Positions 35,901 to 48,051 of a stretch of 64,000 bases of DNA are shown here, in pieces. The notes beneath the pieces are model-generated. The model was given only the letters and a program-made list of their open reading frames with translations. It was not told the origin of the DNA and did not search any database. The DNA comes from Diplosphaera chodatii (lineage: Eukaryota > Chlorophyta > Trebouxiophyceae > Prasiolales > Stichococcaceae). Every line of letters begins with the position of its first letter. The first letter of the stretch is position 1. The stretch is taken from contig JAALGY010000057.1 in NCBI GenBank assembly GCA_032358165.1, forward strand, positions 1,612,001-1,676,000, read 5' to 3'. Both the position numbers and the translations under genes were made by a program.

Positions 35901-37124
35901 ATTGGACATGCGCACAGGAGGCTCAACACGAGGTTGAGTTGATTTTCAGCAAGCACTCTGTCCCGCTGTATCGCTGTAAAAGCCGAGCTGGGAGCGCGTG
36001 GGTGGCAGGTCGCTGGTGCAGCAGCTGGAGAAGGCAGCAGTCGCCGCGGTGGGCGGCGCCTCGGCCGCGCTGTCGCCGGCGGCGCGGCCGGTGCTGGCGC
36101 TCAGCCTGCAGGGCCCAGCAGCAGCAGCTGAAGCCCCGCAGGTGCCTGCCTTGACCTGCCACTGTCCGCATGTCCAAATGAGCTTGGCTTGTTGAAGACC
36201 ATCTGGCATGAACTACACGACACATCACATGACCGTAAATCATTTGCCCATCGCCAGAGGCACCATCCGCCGCCCGTCCGGCTGCAGTTGGCGCAGCTGC
36301 CCGCAGAAGACGGCGACCCCCGCTGCGCATGGGTGTCCTGGATTGCGGGGCATCAGCAACGACAGCAGCAGCAGGGTGCTGGTCCAGAGGTCGTGTGTGT
36401 GCTTCGGGTCATGCTGCCGACGGCGGGCGCCGCTGAGCAGGTGCGCTGTGCGTGCGCGCCTGCACATATGCATCAGGGCCTGTTGGCATCAGGACTGCAG
36501 TGCCGTATCTGGCAAGGTGCTGCTGCGATACCAGTTTGGAAGCGGGCTTATATTATATGCCAACGGCATGCAGGAGTCGACAGTGCAGGCAGCGGCTGTG
36601 CAGCTGCCTGCTGATATGACAACAGTCGACACAGCCTTCTACAAGGACGGGCAGCTGGCGCTGCTGCTGTCGCCGGCACAGCACAGCAGCAGCGACAGCA
36701 GCAGTGCCGTCAGCCTGGCGTTGCTCCCATTGTCGGGGCTGCCCTTCGTCGCTGTGCCAGTCGAACAGCAAGCCGCTGGCATCTTGCAGGTGATCAGCAT
36801 ACTTGGATAAACCAATAGTGCAGAAATGTAGATGGTGTACATGGTTGCCTCTCGTCACCACCCTCCACAGGCAGCACCCTGCTCACGCCCTCAGCCCAGG
36901 GTGCCGCAGTGCTGTCATTGCAGGGCTGCATCGACGGCGGCGCAGTTGTCAGCTGGGCAGATGCGGGCTGCCGGCAGCGGGGTGTCCCGCACGGCGATGC
37001 GGTGCCGCCGCTGGCTGTCAGCGGCCCGCGCGGCGTCGCCTGCGTGGCGACGGCGCTGCCACGAGCGCTGCTGTTCGACCTGGAGGCCGAAGAGGAGGCA
37101 GAGGACGAGGAGGAGGAGGCATGA
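32908..37124 (+). CDS. APC4: Anaphase-promoting complex subunit 4
   Basis: First exon 32908-33211 begins MEDQGPESFAPLTDRLLPAPI and runs through the APC4 N-terminal WD40 blades (AWCPTMDLLAAAFTDGRIAVHRL, then ALAWTPSGDALAVGRADGVVSLLD). The next exons carry TALNWVEEDD and, near 33620-33780, GIAYDSGSIRLC, further propeller strands. The helical APC4 platform domain is seen at about 34490-35320 (KLEKARGLAAQLLVRCEQTRASV, then LFAWLLQCIRRLNEEADTL) and 35500-35570 (VDALALASFLDTQFQHD). The C-terminus returns to a propeller-like part and ends in an acidic run with stop at 37122-37124. APC4 is a scaffold subunit of the APC/C ubiquitin ligase that drives mitotic exit. Many introns; I did not trace every junction. 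Confidence 0.85.
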
Positions 37125-37322
37125 TTGTGTGGATGATGCTAGGCTAGCGGCTTGGTGGGCTATTGCCAGGGGATTGCTGACTGCTTCTTGCTGCAGTGGT
37201 TTTCCTTGGCTAGCCCCTCTCATGCAAGCCTCGTGGTCATCGACTGTGCAATAGAATTCATCAAGCAGTTACACTGCATCGGCAACAGCTAGCCAGCATT
37301 CTATGCCAAGTTAGACTTGAGG

Positions 37323-40300
37323 CTACCTGCCAGCAGCCTTGTACAGTGCCTGCCATTTGTTGTCCAGCACATTTAGCACCCTCGCAGATCCACTTAACAA
37401 GCCACTGCTAAGACTGGCAGTCCTTGCGCCAAGCAGTGGCTCATCGGCAGCCTCAGAACCAGCTGTGCTTTGAGCTGCAACTGAAGGCTGCAGCACATGC
37501 CTGCCAGAGTGCGGCACCACTGTGCCAGGAACTACTCGGCTGCTAGAATCACTGCCAGAGCCGCCGCTGGTGGCTGAGTGCATGCTGGCTGTCGCAGTGG
37601 TGTTGCCGCCTGACAGCGGCCTTTGGACAGCTGGCTGATGTCGCGCAGATGCATTGCCGGCTCTGCTATTTGCTGCTGCAAGTCTTGTGCCGGCGGCCGT
37701 CAGCGATGCATTGATAGCGGCTGCATGGTGGCTGAGGACTGCCATGTCTGTTGCTGCCTGCAACTTGCCGCTGGCGGCATCAGGGGAGCCCCACCGCTGT
37801 GAATCGGTGCTATTCTGGCCGCCAGGCAACAAGGGGTCGTCGCTGCTGGTGGGCCAGTGGTGGGGACTGTGCAGCTGAGCTGCTGACCGTTGCTGGGGTG
37901 CAGCAGTCTGCGCTGCTGCTAGGCTGCGGTGTGGCAAAGTTATAGATGGCAGGGCCATGTCATGCGCATTGGCAACGATATTCAACGCTGCTGGTGCTGG
38001 CTCTAAAGGCTTATGGCTGACGCTGGGCATGAAAGTGCCGAGCTGATAGTCTCTGCTCTGCATGTCATATGTCTGCTCAGGAACGCTGCAATGCAGCCGC
38101 CCAGATGTCAGGTTCCTGCATGGGTTACAGTGGAGAGAGAATATGCAATCCTGGGTGTCAAGGTGGTCCAGCAGGTGCCTGAGCAATATGCGTCAGAATG
38201 TGTGCAAGCTTTCGTCTCGCACCCGGGCTTACTGATGGCCCGCATGGCTTGTGCAGCTTCCTGGCGTGTGCTCTCTGCTTGCGGTAGACCTGGCACGCTG
38301 GGCTTGACTGCACCCGGTGGCCCATCCTCCATGCCGCCCTCGCTGCCACTGGCACCACTGCTGGCACAGACACGTGCACATATTCAGTGTCTGTAGGTGT
38401 AATTTGAAACCTTTCCACATGCCTTAAGTATGTTTTACACAAGTCGCTGTGATCTGTGAGCTGCCGCCTATTCAGCACTGATGTAGCATGTTGACCCCAT
38501 GCCAGATGATTAACCTAAATATCTACCTGCGGGGGCTCAGGTCCTGCAGCTGCATCTCTGTGGGCCCCAGCGGTGCACCCAGCCCTGCAAACTGCAGGCC
38601 ATACGCCGCCATGCGGTTCCGGTCCATCAACGACTCCCCCTCCGTCCCAAAGCCTATACATATCATGAGTTGGTTGAATCAACAGCCGAAAATGTATACA
38701 GGACAAACCTCAGGTTCCAGGATCTGCCAATCATACTGGGCTAACGAACAAGCCTGCCTGACACCGCACAGCAACTGGCTGCTGCATACCTGGCAGCACG
38801 GTGTAGGAGATCATGGCATGCTGCTCTGCCACGAAGGATGCGCAGCCCATGCCCAAGGCGCCTGCGATCGCGGCCACCAGGCCGCCTGAGAACGCAGCAG
38901 CCCGCCACCCCGACAGCTCCGCGAACTCGTCAAAGTAGAAGCCGCCGGCAACAATCGACTGGAGCATCCAGAATGCCTGCATACGCAATGGGCCTTCTGT
39001 CGGGTCTCGAAGGTCATCGCCCTTCGCTGCGTAGCTTAAAGGCTCACTGTCCTACTGTCGGCAGATAGAGCATACATGCCACCCATTGCCCCACCTGCAT
39101 GACCGACATGACCAGGCCGGCGTTGAACTTCCGCAGCGCCACCGCCGTGCTGTGGATCCAGTAGCCACCGGTTGCGACAAAGGCGAACAGCACGGCCCAG
39201 CAGTACCAATCCGCCAACTGGCTGGGCCATGGTGCCGTCAGTATGTACGTCAGCGATTTGCTGAACAAGACGCTGTTTGCACCTGTTGCAGTCAGGGTGC
39301 TTCATCAGTACCTCAGTAGATATCGAACCACCTGGGCCAGGTGATGCATGTCACAGACCACGGGGGCCACCTAAAATCGCTGCAGATGCCGAGAATAGCA
39401 GAGCGTGCGCGAACGTGACAGCGTTGTTGGGTTTCATGCGGGCTCGCCACCGATCTCGCTGTGTCGCGTGCTTCTCCTTCTCCAGCCGCTGCACACATCA
39501 CTTCTGTGTTGGCATGAGTCACATGCATTTGCCATGGTGTGGATGAAGTGCACAGGCCTTCACATGTCATGCTGAGGTGCATCACCGATGCAAGCGTGAC
39601 AGCAGTGCAATCAAGCGCAAGCGCTCATGGTGGAATGATGTACCTTAACGTACAGAATGCCGGCCCGCAGCAGCACGAACAGCACCACCATCACGCCGAT
39701 GAAGACCTTCATGTGGAGTGCTCCCCACTGCCGCCGCAGCTGGTCCAGCGTGAACACCTTTTCTGCCGGGCCGTTGGCGATGATGAGACCATTGCCTGCA
39801 TCACATACGCCTCGTTCAACAGTCCTTAGGGATCACAGCGGCTGCTTCAGCTCATGGCACACAGCAAAATGCTTCAACCATGTGCCAGCTCTGAAGCTGG
39901 TGGGTGCAGCGCACCAAACAGCACAACCGCGATGCAGACGAGGGCTGTGAATGTAAACTCCTCGCCCAGCAGGGTGTAGGAGGCGACAGGAATGACCACG
40001 AACTGGAAGCTCGTCAGCGCTGACAGCACCGCCTGTTGATCAGCATGCAGATGAGTCACGGACCTCCTCTAGCAGTGCCATGCGTATGCATCATGCGTGC
40101 GCAAGGCCTCCGCTGTCTGTTTGGTGAACAGTGGCCTGCTCGCCTGCGCGCCAAAGCGCATTGCTGCAAAGCGCATCATGTTTCCGACCACGAAGCCGCC
40201 CCAGCCAATGGCCGAGCACCCCTTGGAGCCCAGCCACTGCGCACGCCAGCGACCATCTGGGCTGCGCCTGTGCAGCTAGCGGAGGGGTGTGTTTACTCGT

Positions 40301-40557
40301 AGCGCAAAGGTGGACAGCATGATCGCATGGCTACAACTGCGCCATGAGAATCTGCAGCGTCACCATTGTGGTGCTCGCTCTGCAGGGTTGCTAGCCACCT
40401 TCCAGGTGCCCTTGCAGCTGGAAGTCTCCAGGATGAGCTGCGCAACCTTGAGAGTGGTCTGGCCCCACACGATCGCCACGCTGCGCACCCAAGACAGATT
40501 CACAGTCGCAGCCTTTTTGGACGGATTGTAAACAGCTACAGACGTGCACCCTGCCAT
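37323..40557 (-). CDS. NIPA-like magnesium transporter (DUF803) with long C-terminal tail
   Basis: Ten exons in gene order close to 712 aa: 40557-40364, 40267-40144, 40032-39915, 39795-39644, 39488-39371, 39282-39095, 38976-38790, 38653-38527, 38360-38223, 38115-37323. About nine hydrophobic spans fit the DMT-type NIPA fold: SVAIVWGQTTLKVAQLIL, GGFVVGNMMRFAAMRFGAQ, VLSALTSFQFVVIPVASYTLLGEE, FTALVCIAVVLFGG, VFIGVMVVLFVLLRAGILYV, VLFSKSLTYIL, WYCWAVLFAFVATGGYW, VMSVMQAFWMLQSIVAGGFYFDEF and a Gly/Ala-rich last span. NIPA proteins move Mg2+ across plasma or endosomal membranes in animals; the algal role is inferred. The last ~300 residues are Ser/Ala/Gln-rich, probably cytosolic. Intron 2 is GC-AG (CAG|GCGAGC). 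The start is the first Met before the first span. Confidence 0.8.
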
Positions 40558-41756
40558 CTGTTGCACACACACCTGCCAGAGATGTGCAAGCTGGCGCCGA
40601 GCGTAGTGCTGGCTGCGCCATGCATCGGATTGCCTCTTCTACCCTCACTGCCAAGTGAAAGGCGGTCTCGGACATCCTGTTGTTCTGGCTTTCATGCCTC
40701 AGACACCAGACTTTGCACACTTGGGCTTATGGCCACGCTGACTGCTGTGACCCTGCATATGTGAACGCTGTCAGTTGCACGGGATGTGCTGACCGAATGA
40801 TCCACCAGGGCACGCCTGGAAGTCATGCAGGTCCCTGCTGGTGTACGTATGGGCGCTTGTTGTCCCAGCTAACAGTGCACCTGCGCTAGGTGTGAAAGGT
40901 TGACCGCTCATGTCCGTTGGGCGGGTCGGAAGATGTGCACGGCAGCCTCACAAAATAGATCAAGGAAATGTCTTTGATGGCTTCGTGGCAGCATAGGTCC
41001 GTGAGATCGTGCATGTCGACTGTGCACATCGACATCTCGACGCACGGGTGTCGTGCAAGTCCGGGATGCGCGGCACTATGCTGACAGGAGCAGACTCTAT
41101 TTACGCTTTGCAGCTGCGATCAGCGCTGTTCCTGAACAACGTCACAACATAGCGCACAGTGCTATAGTTTCGTTCACACCTGAGACGAGCGTAAACGTCT
41201 GGACATTGGTGCTGCACTGCAGCTGCAACTCGTGCAGTCATGCCCGCAAGGGACCACCGTCACAGTGCCACAGCACTGCATGAATGCCCATGTCATCATC
41301 CAAGACCTCAAGAAGGTTTCGGTGTCAGTTGCAAGCATGCTGATTCCCTGTGAAAATATTGCATGGCGCGAGGCCTCGCCACCAGCCAGTTGTGTATCCT
41401 GACCCAGCAGCACTTTGTACCTGTGGGCAGTACGGTCACTTCCGGTGGATACTGCGCATGCTGTGCTTTCAACGGGTAAGCGAAACCTGCCACCATAGCA
41501 AGGCGTTAATGTTTGCTGTTGTTGCGCACAGGACTACACACTGCACATGGCAATATGCGTTGGTGCTCATAAGGCGATGAGGGGTCATGGAAGCCAGATA
41601 TCACGGATGTGTGGTATACCGTAGGGGGCTGTTGCCTCTGCAAGCGTTATTCCATCGTGCTTGCACTACACGCTCTGAGTGCAGCAGTTCAGGCGTGCGT
41701 ATGCATCCATGTAGCGGTAAAACATTATGGTTCCATTGCATCTCATGACCAAGCGT
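40558..41756. other. Intergenic: F-box/LRR gene 3' end and NIPA-like promoter
   Basis: 1.2 kb between two minus-strand genes. Open frames here are short and match nothing I know. No repeat or RNA gene recognised; one extra unrecognised small gene cannot be excluded. Confidence 0.35.
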
Positions 41757-44000
41757 TTACTTGCGGCCCCTGTATCTAGACAACCTCATTTGGTGCGCCA
41801 CCGCCTTACTCAGCATCGGACTGATATGCTGCAGGTTCGGCATTGCACTGCGGAACCCTTCTGGCACCTCCATTTCATCCCAGCAATCATCTTCAACTGT
41901 CAGGCTGGTAAGCCTGCAACACCGCATCAAGTTTAGTATAAGCTGCAAGCGGTCATCAATGTACATCTGCAGCTGGACTTTCGTGTAACTTGCGTCTCCG
42001 AGAAGTAAGCCTTCATTTTGAACCCTTGTATGGCGTTGCCCTTGACAGATGCACCTGGACAGGCGCGTGATGGTGGCAGGCAGCAGCATGGTTTTGCATC
42101 GCACAAGCGATGCAGTCTCCAAAGCCGTGAGATTCCCAAGAGCAGCTGGCACGTCGTCAAAGTACACCAGGCCTGCAGGCAGCAGGACTCCTTGTAAGAA
42201 TCAGGGAGATGCAGTTGCAACTGCGTCAGCAACAAAGGTTGCATGCATGCAAGCAAGAAGCAAGCCAATCTCATTCACATTCCGATAGCCCTCCGACATG
42301 TCCACAACCACACAGCAAAATGGTTCAGTTGCCCAAGGCAGCTGCCACCAGATGTGATCATTAGTCTGTACCTTGTGCTTCACAATGCAGCGACAGTTGG
42401 CGAAGGCTGGTACACTTGACTAATGACTTTGGGAAGCGACAGGCCGAGTTGGTTCCCCAGTCATTGGCCATGTATCTGTTGGCAGCTCCAGCACCCCACG
42501 TTGGGGTAGTTGGTGCCTGCAGGCACCAGCAATGCAGCATTGCAAGTGGGGTGCATCTGACGTCTGATGCTCATTAGCACATGACAGTTGCAGGAGTAGA
42601 GCTTATCAGGTGAGCCTGCTGTATACAATAGAGGACGCATGCTTGCGCGCAACGTTCGACAGACTGGAGGATGTCCTCTTGGAGCCAGAGCAAGCCGTGG
42701 CACAGCACATCAGCCCAGGGTTTGGTGCCAAGGACCGCACCGCAAATGCGACGTCCAGAGACGTGAGGCCGGTGAGGTAGTTGAGGGCTTTGCTGAGGTC
42801 GTCAGATGGGTGCAGCGAATGGATTTGCAGCGCCTGAAGACTGCTGAGGCTCCACAAGCTTCCTAGGGCCGAGCCGGCTAGGAGGCTGCACAGCTATGAC
42901 CACATATTTCAGCGCAGGGTGTGCGCAGAATTTCATCAGCAACTGCCAGCGATTGCAGCACAAGCTTGGCTGGCTTGTGGCAGCAGGTGCCTGCAAAGGT
43001 AGTGTTTCCTACTGCCCTACTCTACTACTGTATTTGGTCTTCCACTGGGCAGTTGCAGACAGCAGCTAGCAAGGGTGGCGGGCACAGGGCTTTGCGGCAA
43101 GTGTAACTGACGTATATCATGCATGCAGGTGCACCTGGCCCCTGCCGCTCACCCGCTACCAGTGTCGATGTAAAGCGCTCTCATGCGGACAGCAGCAGGT
43201 GCGATTGCGATGGCACCAAGCGCATTGCACAGCGGCTGTTGTCCGTCCACTGGGTCGTCTGGGCGCGCACGGCGGCCATCTGCAGCACCTCACCAAGAGA
43301 ATGCTTCTTGAGAATAATATGGGGATGTTGATAAAGTAGGTCTGAAAGCTATGCATGCGAAAGGCAACATATGCGACCTGCATCGCATAATGTGCTCATG
43401 CCCTTTGCGCCGTCATATTTCAACCAATGCGCTGCAAGGTGGCTCTCAAGGCACGCAAGACGGTGTTACCTACGGTGGCCCCTTCAATCTTGAGGCCGTC
43501 GATGTTGATATTGCTGGCGATGTGCTGGAGAGAGGCGAATAGGTTATCAGTGGAGAGTTGCAGGGAGTGGAAGCTGCCAAGCGCTCTGCATAGCCGGTGC
43601 AGGCATTTGTTGACGCATCCCAGCGCTGCCCTGCAAATGGGTGATATCAATGTGCATTGATTGACGGGCATGCATGACCATGCATGCATGCCAGTGAAGA
43701 TACTGCAGCCCAGCCATCTGGCGCGCAAGCCGTGCAACACATAGGTCCTTAGAGGGCGGCCCACTGCGTGAAGCCAGCATGCAGTGAGCGCAGGCCAGCA
43801 GGGCAGTTTCTCCTGGTGCTTTTGGCGAGAGGTACGCACCTGTCGTTGTGGGCGAGGTCGCTGCGAAACATGTGCTCCAGCAGCACGGTAATCAAAGCCT
43901 CTGGCATGTCCATGATGTTTCGCAGTGCAGGCGGCGCAGGCGGCGCAGGCGGTGCTGTCCCTTCGCCCTGGGTGGCCACCCTTGTGCTGTGTGCTGCCAT
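41757..44000 (-). CDS. F-box-like / leucine-rich-repeat protein
   Basis: Multi-exon gene; borders approximate. The first exon (44000 to about 43851) encodes an Ala/Pro-rich leader and MDMPEALITVLLEHMF, and the next exon (about 43641-43430) begins AALGCVNKCLHRLCRAL. Joined, these resemble an F-box helix set. LRR-like strands follow: SFHSLQLSTDNLF and NINIDGLKIEGATV (43450-43580), LGEVLQMAAVRAQTTQW (43190-43310), LMKFCAHPALKYVVIAV (42890-42950), LSSLQALQIHSL and LTGLTSLDVAFAV (42730-42860), VPAALGNLTALETASL (42090-42160), and LTSLTVEDDCWDEM with MPNLQHISPM at the end. F-box/LRR proteins usually supply substrates to SCF ubiquitin ligases; the target is unknown. Frame support is weaker between 42170 and 42730. 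Confidence 0.55.
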
Positions 44001-44722
44001 TGCTGACCTTGCTAGCCTGGCTGTACGTTGCTCCAGCAGGCCAGGACAACTGCCGGATTTGCCTACAAGGCTAGGTGCCAAGAAGCAGCTCAATGGCTGC
44101 CAGACTGTTTGTGCTGCCTGAGCTGGACCTGCTTGACGATTGTCACTAGTCCTGAGCCGTGCTCACATATCTACGCAAGGCTTCAAGAGCCATGCCAGGT
44201 TAGAATCAATTATGCATCGAAAGGGCCGACAGGTTACCGCCAGATATTTATTGCCCCTGTGCCGCTCAGGCCCAATCACCCAGCCAGATCAAGAACAGCA
44301 AAGGCTGGTCACCGCTGTACGTCCATAGCAGCGCAAAACTGTTCCCTGCGACATATTCTTCCTGGCTTCACTGAACTGTTCTACTGGGTATCTTCGTTGA
44401 TGCGCTGACCCTGCAGCAAGTCCCTGGACCGGGACCCCAAACGCGCTGCACCCTCTGGCCTCAGCAAACGTTAGCTAGGTGTGATGGGAATTTGTCAGGC
44501 AGATGACAACATTACAGCGCCATCTGGTTGATGCCATCTGTGGAGGTGCCATCTGGTCATGCGGTGTTCACATGTTGCGATGCTGGAGGGTTGTACATTG
44601 GGGGGCGCTCTCGGGGCAGTGCTGATGTGCTTTGTGGTTTCAGATACTAAACCATGCACTTGGCGACTCCCGTGACAATCCACCAGAAGTAATGCAGCAT
44701 CGCATCGCTGTCAACTGCCCAC
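44001..44722. other. Intergenic: MPP-beta 3' end and F-box/LRR promoter
   Basis: About 720 bases between two minus-strand genes. No feature recognised. MPP-beta stops at 44723, so its 3' UTR runs into this stretch. Confidence 0.4.
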
Positions 44723-47704
44723 TCAATACCGCAGCCAGTATGTCCGCCTCCGGAACCTGCATGTGCAGGGAAGCATTTATGCTGACATGAACAGGAGGCC
44801 AAGGAATGCTTCTCAAGGCACAGCAGGTTCTGACGACTTCTGGCATAGCTGCAGCACGTGGGGTTGGCGCACCAGTTGTAGTCTGGCAGGTACTGCACGT
44901 CACCCATTGCAGCAATGGCCGGGTCCTGGTCATACACCACCCGCTCGGCCACAGCCTGCAGCTCAACAGTTTACCTGATGTACCGAAGAGGTTTCGGTCC
45001 CATGAGCATGACTGTATAACATGCACGTGTGGACCTTGCCAGAGAGACAATGTCCCATGCTGGGCCGAAGTGCATCGCCCCTCACCTTGACCGTCTCGGC
45101 GGTCACAGCGTCCAGCCGCGCGAAGATTTCTGCCTTGGGGATGCGGCGACCGTACACCAGCAGCCCCCGGCCGATGTCCTCTGCCACAGCTGCAGCCAGC
45201 ATTGCACAGCAGGATTCAGGACATCGGAGGGCACCAGCAGCACACTGGCCATGCGGTAAAGGTGGACGTGCCCCTTGAGCCTGGACAGACGCACACAGAA
45301 ATCCGCAGCAATGTGACGCACCGCCAGAGCCGTCCATGCCAAACAGGATGGAGGCCTTCAGCTGGTTGCGAGCTCGGACAACATCTTCCTCTGCTACCTC
45401 ATATACCAGCTTTGTGATCTGCAGATAAGGCAGGAGTGCAATGTCACGAAACATGCTCGCGTTCAACTGTGGCTTGGATGACACAACGAACACTACCTGC
45501 AGGGACACGACACATGTCCAGACATCGAGGGGCCCACTGTACCTCGTGCATGATGGCCCACGAGAGGTCATCAATTGCAGCGTTCTTGTCTGCCGTGGTG
45601 ATGATGCCGAACAGGCCTGTGTCATGGTAGTTCGTGTTGAACGCCTGGAAGGAGTTGCACAGGTTGTTGGCCGCAACCGTCTGCGCCAGGGCTGCACAGC
45701 ACGAAGAGAGAGCCCTTGCTTCGACGCACAGCTGCATGCAAGCTACAGGGCCATCTGTAGCCACTGGCAGCATGGCAGCAGATAGCAGCAGGGCTACTGC
45801 CGGCGATTGGCGCACGTGAGGCCATGTTCTTCCCAGCGCCAGAATTCTTGTTCCAGCCACCCAGCATCTGCTGCATGATCATGAGCGGGATGGAATCGGC
45901 GTCCGCCCATGACACGCCCTTGAATGCGACCGCGAAGTGCAGCAGGGACATGTCCGGATCGCGGATGCGCACGTCCGAGCCAGTGAAATATGATGGCTCC
46001 TGCATTAAGGATGATGCGTCATGTAAATCATGGCTGTGAGCAGACAGTCAACTTATGGGCATGAGGTACTGTAAGCTGTAGGGCAGTCCATTATGCTGCT
46101 TGACATACCAGAGTGCACTAAAGCAGGCAGAAATGGTGGAAATGCTAACATCAGTAGGCCCACGATGTCCACAAAAGACATTGGTGGGGAGCAGGCAAGG
46201 AAACCACCTTGGCAACCAGGTCGTATGCAGTGGTGGGGTCCGTAGACAGGCTGCTGAAGGCGTCTTCAGACAATTTCACCAGCTCGTCATGGTCCACCGC
46301 ACCCGCCGCTGCCACCACCTTGATAGGCAAAACACCCAGCAGTTGACATGCATGCAAGTCGTCACAGGTGTGCATCGCATGCACTGGGTACATAAGCCAT
46401 GTGCCCAATGTTAAGGAGAAAGGGGTTGGTATAGTGTCCCACCATGCGGGGCGCCGTGTAGTTGGCGCCAATGTAGTCTGCGAGGTCGCCCCGGGTGAGG
46501 CGGCGGATGTTGTCAGCAGGCCCCAGAATTGTGCGACCCAGCGGGGTTGCCTGAAACGCTGTCGCATGCAGGTGGTCAAAGATGACCTCCTCTGGGATGC
46601 CCTCCACCTGACGACACGTGGACATTTCCTCAGATAATGTAAGTGCGACAGTGTCCGCCTGCCGACGCAGAAATGTGTGCAGACGAAAGGTTATGCAGCG
46701 TCTTGGCAGAGTTAACCTCGTTGCACACACGCATCGCACCTCCTGCATCTCGCGCAGGATGACAGAGCGCTCGCGCTCGATGGCATCCTCCTTGAGGTGC
46801 GAGTTCTGGATGATGTCCGACAGGATGTTGATCGCCTTTGGCACATCCCGCTTGAACACCTGGGCGGCCAGCCGTTTGCAGACATGTAAAGGGTGCCAAC
46901 TACCTCTGCATTTGTACGATACACTTATCGATTGCCTAAGCAACCTCTACACCCAACCTCATGCCCACCTTAGCATGGTAGCATGTCTGCTCCCGTGATG
47001 TGTATGCATTCAAGTGCCCGCCCATGTCCTCGATCTCCAGCTCCAACTCCTTGGAGTTCCGGGACTGCAACGGTGACATGTTCCATGAGAGCTGGTGCCA
47101 ACAGAAGCACCTACAGCAACACAAGTCAAGCCCTAGCCAACAGCACACAGCAGTTTTGCAGCGCTGCTAAGCTCACCCGGGTGCCCTTGAAGGCCATATG
47201 CTCCAGGAAGTGGGCGCTGCCGTTATTGGCGTCCGTCTCATAGCGGCTGCCAGCATCGATCCACACCCCAACGGTTGCGGTCTCTGCAAAAGGCGCCGTC
47301 TCCGAGCCAATGCGCAGGCCATTTGGCAGCTGCGTCACCTGCTTGCAATCAGAACGCGCATTCATTGTGGTGTTTGGTGATGCATACAACTTGCGTGTCG
47401 ATGCTCAAAAACTGAGAATGCCAACCAAGGATCAACCTGTTATAATTTGGCTTGGCAGGCAGTCCAACTATTGTGATCCGGACGGCACATCATGATGTGC
47501 AAGTCTTACCTGTGTGGCGGGTACGCTGCCCAGCAGGTTAGCGTAGGAGTACAGCTGAGGGACCGGGGTAGCATAGCGTAGGAATGGCGACTCATCAGCC
47601 ACTGCAACCTCGGCGCCTGCTGCAAAGGCACGAGCCTGGCACGCATCAGCTGCCTTGGCGTGCTGATGTGCCAGGCGGGACGCGCCCCTGAGGACGCGCA
47701 GCAT
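44723..47704 (-). CDS. Mitochondrial processing peptidase beta subunit
   Basis: Twelve exons in gene order close to 499 aa: 47704-47510, 47338-47177, 47064-46969, 46859-46740, 46607-46443, 46318-46208, 45999-45816, 45691-45543, 45418-45322, 45189-45086, 44955-44873, 44756-44723. The N-terminus ([15 protein letters not shown]) is an Arg-rich mitochondrial presequence. The inverted zinc motif HxxEH is present as HFLEH in [14 protein letters not shown] (exon 2), with the distal Glu in exon 3 ([20 protein letters not shown]). Both M16 halves are complete and the end [10 protein letters not shown] is typical. The beta subunit is the catalytic half that removes presequences from imported proteins; in plants it also sits in complex III. 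All 11 introns are GT-AG. Identity very sure. Confidence 0.95.
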
Positions 47705-48051
47705 GCTTTAGGACCGGATGGCCGAAGCAGGCGTGCAACTTCCTGCACACGCTCCGGGGACGACCACCCGACAGCCACCCCCCAAGCCACCTTGAGAGTT
47801 GCTGTTGGTATCACAGATATGCGAACTAAGTGCTTCCCGCGACGCTGCGAGTGCTGGCTTTGTCAATCTTTGGCAGTCAATTCACCCCGGCACCCGACCT
47901 ATTCTCAGCACCACTCCTGGCGCAACCACCTACCCTGCAGCGCTTTGCGACCTGACAGCAATGCTATTCAAGGCAATGCATTGGACCGGATCACTGCACA
48001 CGAGCAACGCTGCTCGCAAACCACATCCAACAGTGGTCGAATGCCCCAAGC
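47705..48051. promoter_or_regulatory. Shared upstream region of MPP-beta and the RavA-like gene
   Basis: About 350 bases between divergent starts if the RavA-like gene begins at 48052. No distinct element recognised; function inferred from position. Confidence 0.4.
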
